DNA of 64,000 bases from Gammaproteobacteria bacterium (lineage in GTDB: Bacteria; Pseudomonadota; Gammaproteobacteria; Enterobacterales; Psychrobiaceae): the NCBI GenBank assembly GCA_013214945.1, contig JABSRT010000002.1, positions 222,552 through 286,551 of the forward strand, given 5' to 3'. The notes below the pieces were generated by a model. It saw nothing but the letters and a program-made list of their open reading frames with translations, had not been told where the DNA came from and did no database searches. Below are positions 37,878 through 45,726 of the stretch, piece by piece. The translations under genes were made by a program, and so were the position numbers. Every line of letters starts with the position of its first letter. Position 1 is the first letter of the stretch.

Positions 37878-38888
37878 ATGGCTAAGTTGAACAGCCCTGA
37901 GCGGGGAAACAGCCCTGAGCGAGGAAACAGCCTTGAGCTAGAGAAAAGCCTTGAGCGAGGGAACAGCCCTGATCTAGAGAAACGTCCTGAGCTTATCAAT
38001 GCCACTGATGAGTCCCAGCTTGGGTTATTTCTCGACATGCTGTGGTTAGAACACGGCTTAAGTGACAACACGCTGGCCGCTTATCGCAGTGATTTACAAA
38101 AATACCAAGAATGGTTAAGCCTGCGTGACACTTCATTGCAGGCGGCAACTAGCCTCGACATTAGCGCCTATCAAGGTCATTTAGTTGAACTAAAGCGCGC
38201 TAAAGCAACCGCTGCCCGTATTGTTTCAGCACTGCGGCGCTTTTACGCCTATTTGCAGCAGCAACAGCTAATCGCGGTTAACCCGATGGTGCTGGTGGAA
38301 AGTCCGAAAATTGTGCGCAAGTTACCAACTAGCTTGTCACTGCAACAAGTAGACGATTTGTTGGGCGCGCCTAATAGCGAAGATCCGCTCGAGTGCCGTG
38401 ATCAAGCAATGCTCGAATTACTGTATGCCACAGGCTTACGAGTCAGCGAGCTGGTTTCTTTGCGACTCGATCAAGTCAGCTTAGAGCAGGGAGTTATTCG
38501 AGTTACTGGTAAAGGTAACAAAGATCGGTTGGTGCCGATGGGTGAGCAGGCCATTGAGCAGCTTAGAATATATCTTGCTCAAGCGCGGTTTCAATTATTA
38601 AAGCAATCAAGTGATGTGTTATTTCCCAGCCGACGTGGCCGGCAAATGACCCGGCAAACATTTTGGCATCGTATAAAATACTATGTGCAGCTAGCGGGGA
38701 TCAGCGGTGATATTTCGCCTCATACTTTGCGCCATGCCTTTGCCACTCATTTAGTTAACTTTGGGGCTGATTTACGGGTAGTGCAGTTGCTGCTGGGACA
38801 CAGTGATTTGTCGACTACCCAAATTTATACCCATGTCGCCAAAGCAAGATTGCAAGAGCTGCATCAAGCGCATCACCCGCGTAGTTAA
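37878..38888 (+). CDS. xerD: XerD tyrosine recombinase with repeat-coded N-terminal extension
   Basis: Chromosome-dimer resolving recombinase acting with XerC at dif. 336 residues against 298 in E. coli. The normal start aligns near SQLGLFLDMLWLEHGLSDNT (about residue 47); the 40 or so residues before it are coded by five and a half 18-bp tandem repeats (NSPERG, NSLELE, KSLERG, NSPDLE). Catalytic residues are visible: ATGLRVSEL (R), TGKGNKDR (K), HTLRHAFATH (H, R), LLGHSDLSTTQIYTH (H, Y). No other ATG supports a shorter start. XerD rather than XerC is chosen by the fldB neighbour. It ends three bases from the convergent arsenic-type operon. Confidence 0.9.
   Translation: MAKLNSPERGNSPERGNSLELEKSLERGNSPDLEKRPELINATDESQLGLFLDMLWLEHGLSDNTLAAYRSDLQKYQEWLSLRDTSLQAATSLDISAYQGHLVELKRAKATAARIVSALRRFYAYLQQQQLIAVNPMVLVESPKIVRKLPTSLSLQQVDDLLGAPNSEDPLECRDQAMLELLYATGLRVSELVSLRLDQVSLEQGVIRVTGKGNKDRLVPMGEQAIEQLRIYLAQARFQLLKQSSDVLFPSRRGRQMTRQTFWHRIKYYVQLAGISGDISPHTLRHAFATHLVNFGADLRVVQLLLGHSDLSTTQIYTHVAKARLQELHQAHHPRS
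37890..37997 (+). repeat. 18-bp tandem repeats inside the xerD 5' end
   Basis: Units start at 37890, 37908, 37926, 37944 and 37962, with a partial sixth at 37980. The first two differ at one base (AACAGCCCTGAGCGGGGA and AACAGCCCTGAGCGAGGA); later ones diverge more. The period is a multiple of three, so copy-number changes keep the frame. Confidence 0.9.
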
Positions 38889-38891
38889 TTA

Positions 38892-39605
38892 CTACAGCTT
38901 GAGCTTAATTTTAAGTAGTTTTACCAATTGTGGCCATGCCTGCTGTGGCCACAATATTTGATATTTTAGCGTTAAGTTGCGCCAGCCACGCAGTTGATAT
39001 TTACGGGCGCTGGTGGCTAAAGCGCTGTGACAACGCACCAGCTTAAGGTCATGATGTTTGGCCTGCCATACCAATAAATGATCTTCGCCAAAGGCTGCTT
39101 GCTCATCGTAGCCGCCTAATCGTTCAAATGCCGTTGTACTAAGGCAAAGTCCCTGATCGCCAAAGGGCAAACCAAGCCAGTTTGAACGTAATTTGGCGCC
39201 CCACTCATTAATGATTAAGCGCCGCTGTGCCTTGTCATGAAAAAACAGATCAAAATAAAATAAGCTTTCTAGGCTCGTTGGCTCAGCTAATCGTTTAAGC
39301 AATTGACTAATATTGTGTTGATTTAACAAAGAGTCGGCATGTAAAAACCAAATAAATTGGTTGCTTGCTCGCTGTGCCCCGGCATTTAGCTGGCGTGCTC
39401 GTCCCGCTAAGCTCGCCGGATTAAGCCAGCTCAGCTGCGGAAACTGCTGTTGCAATGCTGCAAAAGGCTCGCTGATATCCTGGCTGTTAATAGTCACAAT
39501 AATAATCTGGGTGCCCGCAGGCAGCAGATCGAAGTTTTGACACAAGCTTAGCCACTGATCTTCATCAGTGGCTAACGGGATCACAAGTGAGATCGTCTGC
39601 GGCAT
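38892..39605 (-). CDS. GT2-type glycosyltransferase (TIGR04283-like, arsenosugar-associated)
   Basis: 237 residues of a GT-A glycosyltransferase fold: N-terminal ISLVIPL, ASLAGRARQLNAGAQRA, FLHADSLL in place of the DxD region, then LPFGDQGL, GEDHLLVWQ and TSARKYQLRGW. These segments match my memory of the TIGR04283 family, which NCBI links to arsenosugar gene sets. Last gene of the six-gene minus-strand operon, five bases after the MTAP-like gene. It may attach or modify a sugar-derived group of the arsenical; donor and acceptor are unknown. Convergent with xerD. Confidence 0.82.
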   Translation of the reverse strand: MPQTISLVIPLATDEDQWLSLCQNFDLLPAGTQIIIVTINSQDISEPFAALQQQFPQLSWLNPASLAGRARQLNAGAQRASNQFIWFLHADSLLNQHNISQLLKRLAEPTSLESLFYFDLFFHDKAQRRLIINEWGAKLRSNWLGLPFGDQGLCLSTTAFERLGGYDEQAAFGEDHLLVWQAKHHDLKLVRCHSALATSARKYQLRGWRNLTLKYQILWPQQAWPQLVKLLKIKLKL

Positions 39606-39610
39606 AGCTG

Positions 39611-40462
39611 TTATGTTGATAACACAGCTAATAACGCTTTATTATCAGCGTTTAGTGCCTCAGGCGGGGTCATTAGGGCGGAGGCTAGGCTAGTGCGACA
39701 GCTGCAATCACTATGATCTTGATGGTGATGGGCCAAGTAAGCGGCCAGTAAACGCTTAGCTTGTTTAAGACTGCTACCGTAACGTGAAATCACTTGTTCG
39801 ACCGTGACATGATGAGCCGGATCGTCTTGCCAGCAGTCGTAGTCGGTTGCAATCGCGATAGTGATATAACAAATTTGTGCTTCGCGGGCTAAAAATACTT
39901 CGGGCACATTGGTCATGCCAACCAAATCAGCCTTCATCGAATTTTTAAAGAACAAGCTTTCTGCTTGCGTGCCTAATCTTGGGCCATCAACACAAACATA
40001 ACTTTTGTCGCGGTGCAGTTTTATATCTAACGCATTGGCCGCTGCGGCCATGTCTTCACTAATGCTGTGACAAGTCGGACGGGCAGTGGAAACGTGAGCC
40101 GCAATGCCACGACCAAAAAATGATTTTTCGCGCTGGCCTTTAATATAATCAATATATTGTGAGGGCAGCGATAAGTCACCGGGTGCTATTTCTTGTTGCA
40201 GTGAGCCGGTGGCCGACAAACCAATAATTTGAGTAACCCCCAAACTTTTTAGCGCCCAGATATTAGCGCGATAGTTAACTTCGTGCGGCAATAGCTGATG
40301 TTGTTGGCCGTGGCGCGGTAAAAAATAGAGAGTTAAGTCGCCAAACTTGCCTTCGATTATCTCTGCCGATGGCGCGCCAAACGGAGTACTGACTTGGTGT
40401 TGCTTAATCACTTCTAGGCCGTCAAATTGATAAATTCCGGTTCCACCGATAATTGCGAGCAT
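39611..40462 (-). CDS. MTA-phosphorylase-like nucleoside phosphorylase
   Basis: 283 residues of the MTAP/PNP family: N-terminal IIGGTGIYQFDGL (phosphate-binding), PRHGQQHQLLPHEVNYRANIWALK, GLSATGSLQ, DGPRLGTQAES and LVGMTNVPEVFLAREA (ribose and base contacts), IAIATDYDCW. MTAP cleaves 5'-methylthioadenosine to adenine and a ribose-1-phosphate. In this operon an arsenic-bearing 5'-deoxyadenosine would be a close analogue, so release of a dimethylarsinoyl-ribose phosphate is a reasonable inference. A plain MTA salvage role remains possible. Shine-Dalgarno AAGGAAG precedes the ATG. The tail has HHHQDHSDCSC, possibly metal-binding. Confidence 0.88.
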   Translation of the reverse strand: MLAIIGGTGIYQFDGLEVIKQHQVSTPFGAPSAEIIEGKFGDLTLYFLPRHGQQHQLLPHEVNYRANIWALKSLGVTQIIGLSATGSLQQEIAPGDLSLPSQYIDYIKGQREKSFFGRGIAAHVSTARPTCHSISEDMAAAANALDIKLHRDKSYVCVDGPRLGTQAESLFFKNSMKADLVGMTNVPEVFLAREAQICYITIAIATDYDCWQDDPAHHVTVEQVISRYGSSLKQAKRLLAAYLAHHHQDHSDCSCRTSLASALMTPPEALNADNKALLAVLST

Positions 40463-40502
40463 GGATCTTCCTTAAGGTATAAATGTTAATCGTAAGCCGC
40501 TT

Positions 40503-40940
40503 TTACGGCGCTAGCGAGTTTAATTGGCTTGGCATTAACGCAATCCAAGCTTTTATTTGATCTCGGACTTGGCGATAACAGTCGAGTGCCTGTTGCTCGG
40601 TTACTGCGTCTTTGGCGAGCGCGGGCGGATCATCAAATTGATGACAGATGATAAGCGGCGCACCACTGACCGTTGGGCAATTTTTATTGGCGTGATCGCA
40701 CACGCTAAAAATAACATCGAAACTTATCGTATCAAATTCGCTAATCAATTGTGATTTATGATCACTAATGTCGATGCCAGCTTCAGCCATTACCGTAATA
40801 GCATGGGGATTAACGCCGTGAGTTTGAATGCCAGCGGAATAAAATTCGACGTCGGGCAAAGCTAAAGCGTTAGCCCAGCCATGGGCCATTTGGCTGCGGC
40901 AGGCATTGCCAGTACATAAAAATAATACGCGTTTGGTCAT
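40503..40940 (-). CDS. arsC: Thioredoxin-type arsenate reductase (ArsC, LMW-phosphatase fold)
   Basis: 145 residues. The P-loop CTGNACRS (CX5R) at Cys9 and the redox pair in FSVCDHANKNCP (about Cys81 and Cys88) reproduce the three-cysteine relay of the Staphylococcus pI258 ArsC type, which reduces arsenate to arsenite with thioredoxin. This separates it from plain low-molecular-weight tyrosine phosphatases, which lack the second and third cysteines. It sits nine bases after the radical SAM gene with a strong Shine-Dalgarno (TTAAGGAGAACC), and would supply arsenite for ArsM. Confidence 0.88.
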   Translation of the reverse strand: MTKRVLFLCTGNACRSQMAHGWANALALPDVEFYSAGIQTHGVNPHAITVMAEAGIDISDHKSQLISEFDTISFDVIFSVCDHANKNCPTVSGAPLIICHQFDDPPALAKDAVTEQQALDCYRQVRDQIKAWIALMPSQLNSLAP

Positions 40941-40949
40941 TGGTTCTCC

Positions 40950-41864
40950 TTAACGTTCGCTACAACTTGAGCCATAAGCAAAGCAGCTATAACAGCGATG
41001 ATGTTTCATGCTGATTTTTTGCTGCTGGCTTTGGCGTAAATCGCTGCCGAGTTCATATTCAAGATCATCATCAACTAAGGTGCAGGCATACACTTTCATT
41101 TGGCGATCGCGCTTGACCACCATTTTTGAAGAATGACACATGAAATGGCTGCGACTGGTTTGATCCTGATAATGCGTCATGCAGTGCTCACTAATATGAG
41201 GCACATGTGGCAATGATCCCGGGGTTAAAAAATCAGGGAAAGCAACAATGGTTAGATCATCGGGCAAACCGTTAAGCTTAAACAGATCATGAAATCCTTG
41301 TTCAATCTGCTGTTTATTTTCGTCTTTTTCCATATGGCGGGCTAAGGAAACATGAAAGCCGCGTTGATGTAATGCTCGCATGCCGCTAATGGCCGTGGCA
41401 AAAGTACCCAAACCACGATGCGCATCATGGCTGGCAGGATCTAGGTGATCAAGACTTATCCGCAATGAGATCGGGTACGGGTTATCGACTAAAGCACTGA
41501 GCTTGTCCAGTCGTTTAAACAGCGGCTCGGTGCCATTGGTTAAGATCAAGACCGGTTTATGCTGTGAGGCATAATCGATCATCTCGATGATCTCTTTAAC
41601 TAAAAATGGTTCACCGCCAGTAAAAGAAAACTGTTCAACGCCCATGGTTAACGCTTGATCGATATAAGGTTTAATCTCCGCAAGTGTCGGGCTGCCTAAT
41701 CGCTTGTCGGCAGGGTTTGAACCCTCAAGACAAAAATCGCAGGCCAAATTACAGCGAGTACCAGTATGAAACCATAATTCAGACAGTTGACCCGGCTCAA
41801 TGTAACCGCGAGGATCGCCAGTTGGGGTCACATACCAATCTTGAGATTTGTCTGTATTTGTCAT
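40950..41864 (-). CDS. Radical SAM enzyme with SPASM-like Cys-rich tail, arsenic operon
   Basis: 304 residues. The radical SAM cluster motif is CNLACDFC (CxxxCxxC) near residue 39, followed by FSFTGGEPF (the GGE motif) and ILTNGT. The C-terminus has CHSSK, YACTL and a dense set CYSCFAYGSSC that could hold a second Fe-S cluster. Standard ArsS forms the As-C5' bond of 5'-deoxy-5'-dimethylarsinoyladenosine; this protein shares the role expected from context and a vaguely similar C-terminal cysteine pattern, but its N-terminal half does not read like ArsS. ATG at 41864 follows AAGGAG with ideal spacing. Confidence 0.8.
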   Translation of the reverse strand: MTNTDKSQDWYVTPTGDPRGYIEPGQLSELWFHTGTRCNLACDFCLEGSNPADKRLGSPTLAEIKPYIDQALTMGVEQFSFTGGEPFLVKEIIEMIDYASQHKPVLILTNGTEPLFKRLDKLSALVDNPYPISLRISLDHLDPASHDAHRGLGTFATAISGMRALHQRGFHVSLARHMEKDENKQQIEQGFHDLFKLNGLPDDLTIVAFPDFLTPGSLPHVPHISEHCMTHYQDQTSRSHFMCHSSKMVVKRDRQMKVYACTLVDDDLEYELGSDLRQSQQQKISMKHHRCYSCFAYGSSCSER

Positions 41865-41917
41865 GATCACTCCTTATCGCGCCCTAATTGAGTTAATAGA
41901 TGAGTTAACATATGTAA

Positions 41918-42967
41918 TTAACAACAGCCACCGCCAGAGTCGGCTGAGGTAGTGGTGGCACTAAAGGGCAGTTCGGTGCCACAGTTTTCATAAATACCGT
42001 AATGCTGATCGAAATTACCAATAAACTCAAAGTGTGGTTTAAAGCGCGTATCGTGGAGCATTCGCCAAGTATTACCACAAACAGGGAATACTTTGCCGGT
42101 CTCGATACTGTGGTGAGAATCAAGATTAAAAACCTGCGGTAAATGTTCGATGGTGCCTTTATAAATAACCGCTTGGCCGTAGTCTTCACAGTGGCTTTCT
42201 AGTTCGGGCAACTTAAACAGCCGATAGGTCGCTGAATAAAAACCAATGTGACCAATTTTTTCAATGATCTTTGGGTTGTCGATCGTAATTGGCCGGTCTT
42301 CAACTAAACGTGGATCGGCAAAGCCTGCCGCTTTGGCTAAATTGATAAAATCATTCCAATAAAGCGCGCCACTTAAGCATTCGCCGTATAACACAGGATC
42401 ATCAACCAAACTTGCTGGCACGCGGCGATCGGCATAGACATCGCTAAAATACAGTTCACCACCGGGTTTAAGTAAATCAAAGGCTTGCTTGAGTACAGCG
42501 GCCTTATCTTGGCATAAATTAATTACACAGTTAGAAACGATAATGTCGAAACTCGCCGGTTCAAAACCCAAAGTATTAAGCTGTTCAAGGTAACCTTTAT
42601 GAAAAGAAGTATTAGCGGCGGCATAACCAAATTTTTCGCGATGATATTCAATGTGGTTATTAGCAACTGCAAGCTGCTCGTCAGTCATATCAACACCAAC
42701 CACCTGACCAGTTTCACCAACCATTTGGGCTAGCGCGTAACAGTCGCGACCAGAACCGCTGCCTAAATCGAGAATTTTAGTACCGCTTAGTTGCTCAGGA
42801 CAGACTAAACCACAGCCGTAATAACGCATCATCACTTCGTCGTGAATATTGCTCAAAATCGGTTTTAAAAATTCGGGCATTGCATCATCGGTGCAACAAG
42901 CATTGGTTTGTAGGTCTTGTGAACCCTGCAGGGTTTTACCGTAATATTCCTGAACTTGGTTATGCAT
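41918..42967 (-). CDS. arsM: ArsM, arsenite S-adenosylmethionine methyltransferase
   Basis: Methylates arsenite stepwise to mono- and dimethylarsenicals. About 349 residues with the ArsM start HNQVQEYYGKTLQ. The SAM motif LDLGSGSGRDCYALAQMVG is near residue 68. Conserved arsenic-binding cysteines are visible: the CC pair in TNACCTDD, the Cys in SNCVINLCQD, and the Cys in YGECLSGALYW. A C-terminal domain of about 90 residues ends in GGGCC, which may be a further thiol site. The preferred ATG (42967) lies inside the end of the upstream glycosyltransferase gene; 42982 is an alternative. Confidence 0.94.
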   Translation of the reverse strand: MHNQVQEYYGKTLQGSQDLQTNACCTDDAMPEFLKPILSNIHDEVMMRYYGCGLVCPEQLSGTKILDLGSGSGRDCYALAQMVGETGQVVGVDMTDEQLAVANNHIEYHREKFGYAAANTSFHKGYLEQLNTLGFEPASFDIIVSNCVINLCQDKAAVLKQAFDLLKPGGELYFSDVYADRRVPASLVDDPVLYGECLSGALYWNDFINLAKAAGFADPRLVEDRPITIDNPKIIEKIGHIGFYSATYRLFKLPELESHCEDYGQAVIYKGTIEHLPQVFNLDSHHSIETGKVFPVCGNTWRMLHDTRFKPHFEFIGNFDQHYGIYENCGTELPFSATTTSADSGGGCC

Positions 42968-43688
42968 ATTTGGATGTCTCATTGCTTGACGCTGATTGCG
43001 TCATATATTGTTGTATTTGTTTGAGTAGCGCCTGACGAGCGGGGCGTAAGTCGCCGACGAGATCTTGACTTAATTGGACGAGTTGTTGCTGGTGGTCAAC
43101 ATCGTAAGTCAGTTCAGTCGCGGCGGTACTAAGTTGCTGTTCTTGACACAGTTGGGCTAAAGCGGCGCCTAATTGGTCGGTGCTCCAGGGTAGGTTGGTC
43201 ATTGTTGGCCAAGCTTGCCGGTTGGCCATAATGGTAACGCCACCGTCTTGCGCTGGTGCCAGTGCGATGTCGGCATGGGTTAATGCATCACAGATAGCGC
43301 GGTAATGGCGGGGGCTGAGCATAGGTGCATCACTGCCGATATATAAAATGCGATCATGACCTTGTTGGCGTAATTGTTGATCTAACCAATTTAAGCGCTC
43401 GCCTAAATTACCGGCCTGTTGTGGCAAGACCAAAGCAGGTTTACCAAGTAGTTTACCCGCCCACGGGCCGTCGCACTCACTGGCAGGGGAGATCACTAAC
43501 TTGCCCGGCCATTGATTTAGATCCTCTAACGCGCAAGCCAGAAAATGCTGGGCGAAGTTAAGCGCTAGCTCGGGGCCTATGGTCGCAGCCAAGCGTTGTT
43601 TGCCGTGGTGCAGCGCTGGACGTTTACACAACAATACTAAGGTACAGTTAGTCGCTGGGTTAATTAGGGGATCGATTATATTTGTCAT
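42960..43688 (-). CDS. CofC-like glycosyltransferase (TIGR04282-like, arsenosugar-associated)
   Basis: 242 residues of a nucleotidyl/glycosyl transferase fold like CofC. N-terminal VLLCKRPALHHGKQRLAATIG matches the loop KxPxxGxxKTRL in a variant form; then GERLNWLDQQL, DRILYIGSDAPML and LAPAQDGGVTIMA. This agrees with TIGR04282, named together with TIGR04283 in arsenosugar and rSAM-associated gene sets. First gene of the six-gene operon and overlapping arsM by eight bases. It may activate or transfer a three-carbon or sugar unit to the arsenical; the chemistry is unproven. Confidence 0.82.
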   Translation of the reverse strand: MTNIIDPLINPATNCTLVLLCKRPALHHGKQRLAATIGPELALNFAQHFLACALEDLNQWPGKLVISPASECDGPWAGKLLGKPALVLPQQAGNLGERLNWLDQQLRQQGHDRILYIGSDAPMLSPRHYRAICDALTHADIALAPAQDGGVTIMANRQAWPTMTNLPWSTDQLGAALAQLCQEQQLSTAATELTYDVDHQQQLVQLSQDLVGDLRPARQALLKQIQQYMTQSASSNETSKYA

Positions 43689-43704
43689 TAATTGTTATAT
43701 TTTT

Positions 43705-43724
43705 TAGTGTGACTTAAAACACTA
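43705..43724. promoter_or_regulatory. Candidate operator: 6-8-6 inverted repeat before the arsenic operon
   Basis: TAGTGT, eight bases, ACACTA: perfect outer palindrome in the 60-base gap between lrgB and the first gene of the operon, 16 bases before its start codon. No U tract follows on the minus strand, so it is not a terminator. No arsR gene was found in the window. Confidence 0.35.
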
Positions 43725-43748
43725 GACCTTGGGTTAACACAATTAATT

Positions 43749-44441
43749 TCAGTATGAGATAAAAAGACCTAATAACCAAGCAAATAACGGTGCAACTAAG
43801 GCGGTAAGCACGCCGCTAATGACTAAAGCCAATGAACTAAAAGCCGCTTGTTCTGGGCCAACCTCAATCGCCTTGGCTGTGCCAATAGCATGAGCGCTGC
43901 AGCCGATAGCTAACCCTTGCGCTTGGGCATTGGTAATATTGCAGCGCTTAAGAATGCTAAAACCTGCCAGTGCACCAAACAGACCGACGCCAATCACCAC
44001 CGCAGCAGCGAGTGAAGCCAGCCCGCCAGTTTCATTAGCGACCGCCATCGCAATTGGGCTGGTCACAGATTTTGGTAGCAATGACAGTAACAATACCCGG
44101 TCATCGGTGAACAATAAAGCAATGGCTAAGCAGCTTGAAATCGCGATAATGACGCCGCAACTGCAGCTGATAAAAATAGCGTTGGCATTGGCTTTTATTT
44201 GATTGATCTGACTAAACAGTGGAATAGCTAACGCGACTACTGCCGGCTCTAACAACCAAATAAAGGGTTGGTTGGCGAGTGCATAGTGTTGATAATTTAA
44301 AGGCGACAAACTAAATAAGGCAATAAAAAATACAATAGCGATCAGTAAAGGATTAGCCAAAGGACTATTAAATTTAGCGCTAATTGTTTTAGCACCAAGG
44401 AATACCGCAATAGTGGCGAGTAAATAAAGATAAATCATCAC
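43749..44441 (-). CDS. lrgB: LrgB/CidB-family membrane protein
   Basis: 230 residues with about seven hydrophobic helices and the family sequences LLPKSVTSPIAMAVANETGG and the SAHAIGTAKA segment near the C-terminus. LrgB proteins pair with LrgA; members act in murein hydrolase control in Staphylococcus and in pyruvate or organic-acid transport in other bacteria. It overlaps lrgA by four bases and lies 60 bases upstream of the arsenic-type operon on the same strand. A role in moving an organic acid or small metabolite is inferred only. Confidence 0.92.
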   Translation of the reverse strand: MMIYLYLLATIAVFLGAKTISAKFNSPLANPLLIAIVFFIALFSLSPLNYQHYALANQPFIWLLEPAVVALAIPLFSQINQIKANANAIFISCSCGVIIAISSCLAIALLFTDDRVLLLSLLPKSVTSPIAMAVANETGGLASLAAAVVIGVGLFGALAGFSILKRCNITNAQAQGLAIGCSAHAIGTAKAIEVGPEQAAFSSLALVISGVLTALVAPLFAWLLGLFISY

Positions 44442-44839
44442 GAGTTGTCAGCTCGGTTAGTTAATTTTTGATAACACCAGCCGACACTAATTAATACCGC
44501 TAAGGTGCTTACCACACTGCTAAACACAATCGCAGGCCAAAACTCGGCCAATAAGTTGGTATATTGTAATAACCCGACGCCGACCGGGACAAAAAACAAG
44601 GTAATGTAATTGAGCAGCAAGCTGGTAGTTGGCTGCAAATAACTCAGCGGCACTAGGCGCAGGCTTAGGGCAGTAAATAACAATAATAACCCGAAAATGC
44701 TGCCTGATATCGGCAGCGCGGTAAGGTAGCTGACCCCTTTGCCCAGATAAAGGCAGCTCAGTATAATCAGCGCACTGCGCGCTAATTTTGCGCTAGAGAC
44801 CAAAATTTGGTTAATTTTAGCTGATTTATACCGCTTCAA
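44438..44839 (-). CDS. lrgA: LrgA/CidA-family holin-like membrane protein
   Basis: 133 residues with four hydrophobic helices. The family sequence LPISGSIFGLLLLF in helix 2 and NYITLFFVPVGVGLLQY in helix 3 are clear. The start appears to be TTG at 44839, preceded by AAAGGACATTATT; no in-frame ATG gives a complete first helix. It is the partner of the overlapping lrgB and follows the AEC transporter gene by 14 bases, so all three are probably one transcript. Confidence 0.9.
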   Translation of the reverse strand: MKRYKSAKINQILVSSAKLARSALIILSCLYLGKGVSYLTALPISGSIFGLLLLFTALSLRLVPLSYLQPTTSLLLNYITLFFVPVGVGLLQYTNLLAEFWPAIVFSSVVSTLAVLISVGWCYQKLTNRADNS

Positions 44840-44853
44840 AATAATGTCCTTTG

Positions 44854-45726
44854 TTATAAAACATACGCCAAGGTTAATGACAGACTCACGAGGCTAAACA
44901 TATTGCCAATTAAAACAATCGCCGCTACCTTGGTCGGTTGCTGGTGGTATTTGTCGGCCAAAATGTAATTGAGTACTGCTGGCGGCATCGCGCCAAACAC
45001 CAGTAAAATAGCATATTGCTGTGGCGGTAATTGAATCAGCTGCTGAACCATCACCGCGAGAATAATCCCAGATAAAGGGCAAAGAATTGCGCCAAGTACC
45101 CCTATTTTCCAGTCTGAAAAATCGACATCGGTCAGTCGTGCCCCCAGGGTAAATAACATCAATGGAATCGAAATTTGGCCGATCATTTCAATTGATATCA
45201 TTAAACCCTGCGGCACAGTAAATTGAGTGATGCTGATGATTAGCCCCATGATAGTGGCAATCATAATCGGCATGCCAAGCAGTTTATAGAGCTTGGTTTT
45301 ATGATCTAAAATGTAAATTCCGAGGGTGAAGTGCCAGATCATGCTAATTAAGAAAATAATCACAGCCGCCGGTAAAGCTTGCTCACCAAAGGTTAAAACA
45401 ATTAATGGAATGCCCATGTTGCCAGTATTATTAAACATCATTGGCGGCAAGAAGGTTTTTAAATTGACCCCTAAAAAGTGCAGCGGTAATAAAATAATGC
45501 CGGAGCCCAAGATCACGACGGTCGTTGCCAGCGCTAACCCCTGATATTGAAATAAATCGAACGATTTGGCTGCTAACACTGAAAATATCAGCGCAGGCAG
45601 AAATACATCCATATTAATCGTATTCGAAAAACTTAGGTCAGGTTGATACTTTTTGGTGTATGCAAAGCCAATCGCGACAATAAAGGCGATTGGAAATAAA
45701 GTAATCAGCAAGCGTTCGATCAGCAT
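44854..45726 (-). CDS. AEC-family (auxin efflux carrier-like) transporter
   Basis: About 290 residues in ten hydrophobic helices, with the family pattern PIAFIVAIGFAY at the start, a central MMFNNTGNMGIPL repeat motif (the crossing helix of the first half) and AMPPAVLNYILADKY for the second. Bacterial AEC proteins carry malate, malonate or similar acids; the substrate here is unknown. I prefer the ATG at 45726; a TTG at 45756 would add ten residues. It is divergent from the YadG-type ATPase and leads the row toward lrgAB and the arsenic-type operon. Confidence 0.87.
   Translation of the reverse strand: MLIERLLITLFPIAFIVAIGFAYTKKYQPDLSFSNTINMDVFLPALIFSVLAAKSFDLFQYQGLALATTVVILGSGIILLPLHFLGVNLKTFLPPMMFNNTGNMGIPLIVLTFGEQALPAAVIIFLISMIWHFTLGIYILDHKTKLYKLLGMPIMIATIMGLIISITQFTVPQGLMISIEMIGQISIPLMLFTLGARLTDVDFSDWKIGVLGAILCPLSGIILAVMVQQLIQLPPQQYAILLVFGAMPPAVLNYILADKYHQQPTKVAAIVLIGNMFSLVSLSLTLAYVL

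Noticed and set aside
37890..37997. Tandem repeats at xerD as a CRISPR array
   Set aside because: The units are contiguous 18-bp coding repeats without spacers.
37862..38071. Antisense ORF opposite the xerD 5' repeats
   Set aside because: Its repetitive SRLFSRSG-type sequence is only the complement of the 18-bp xerD repeats.
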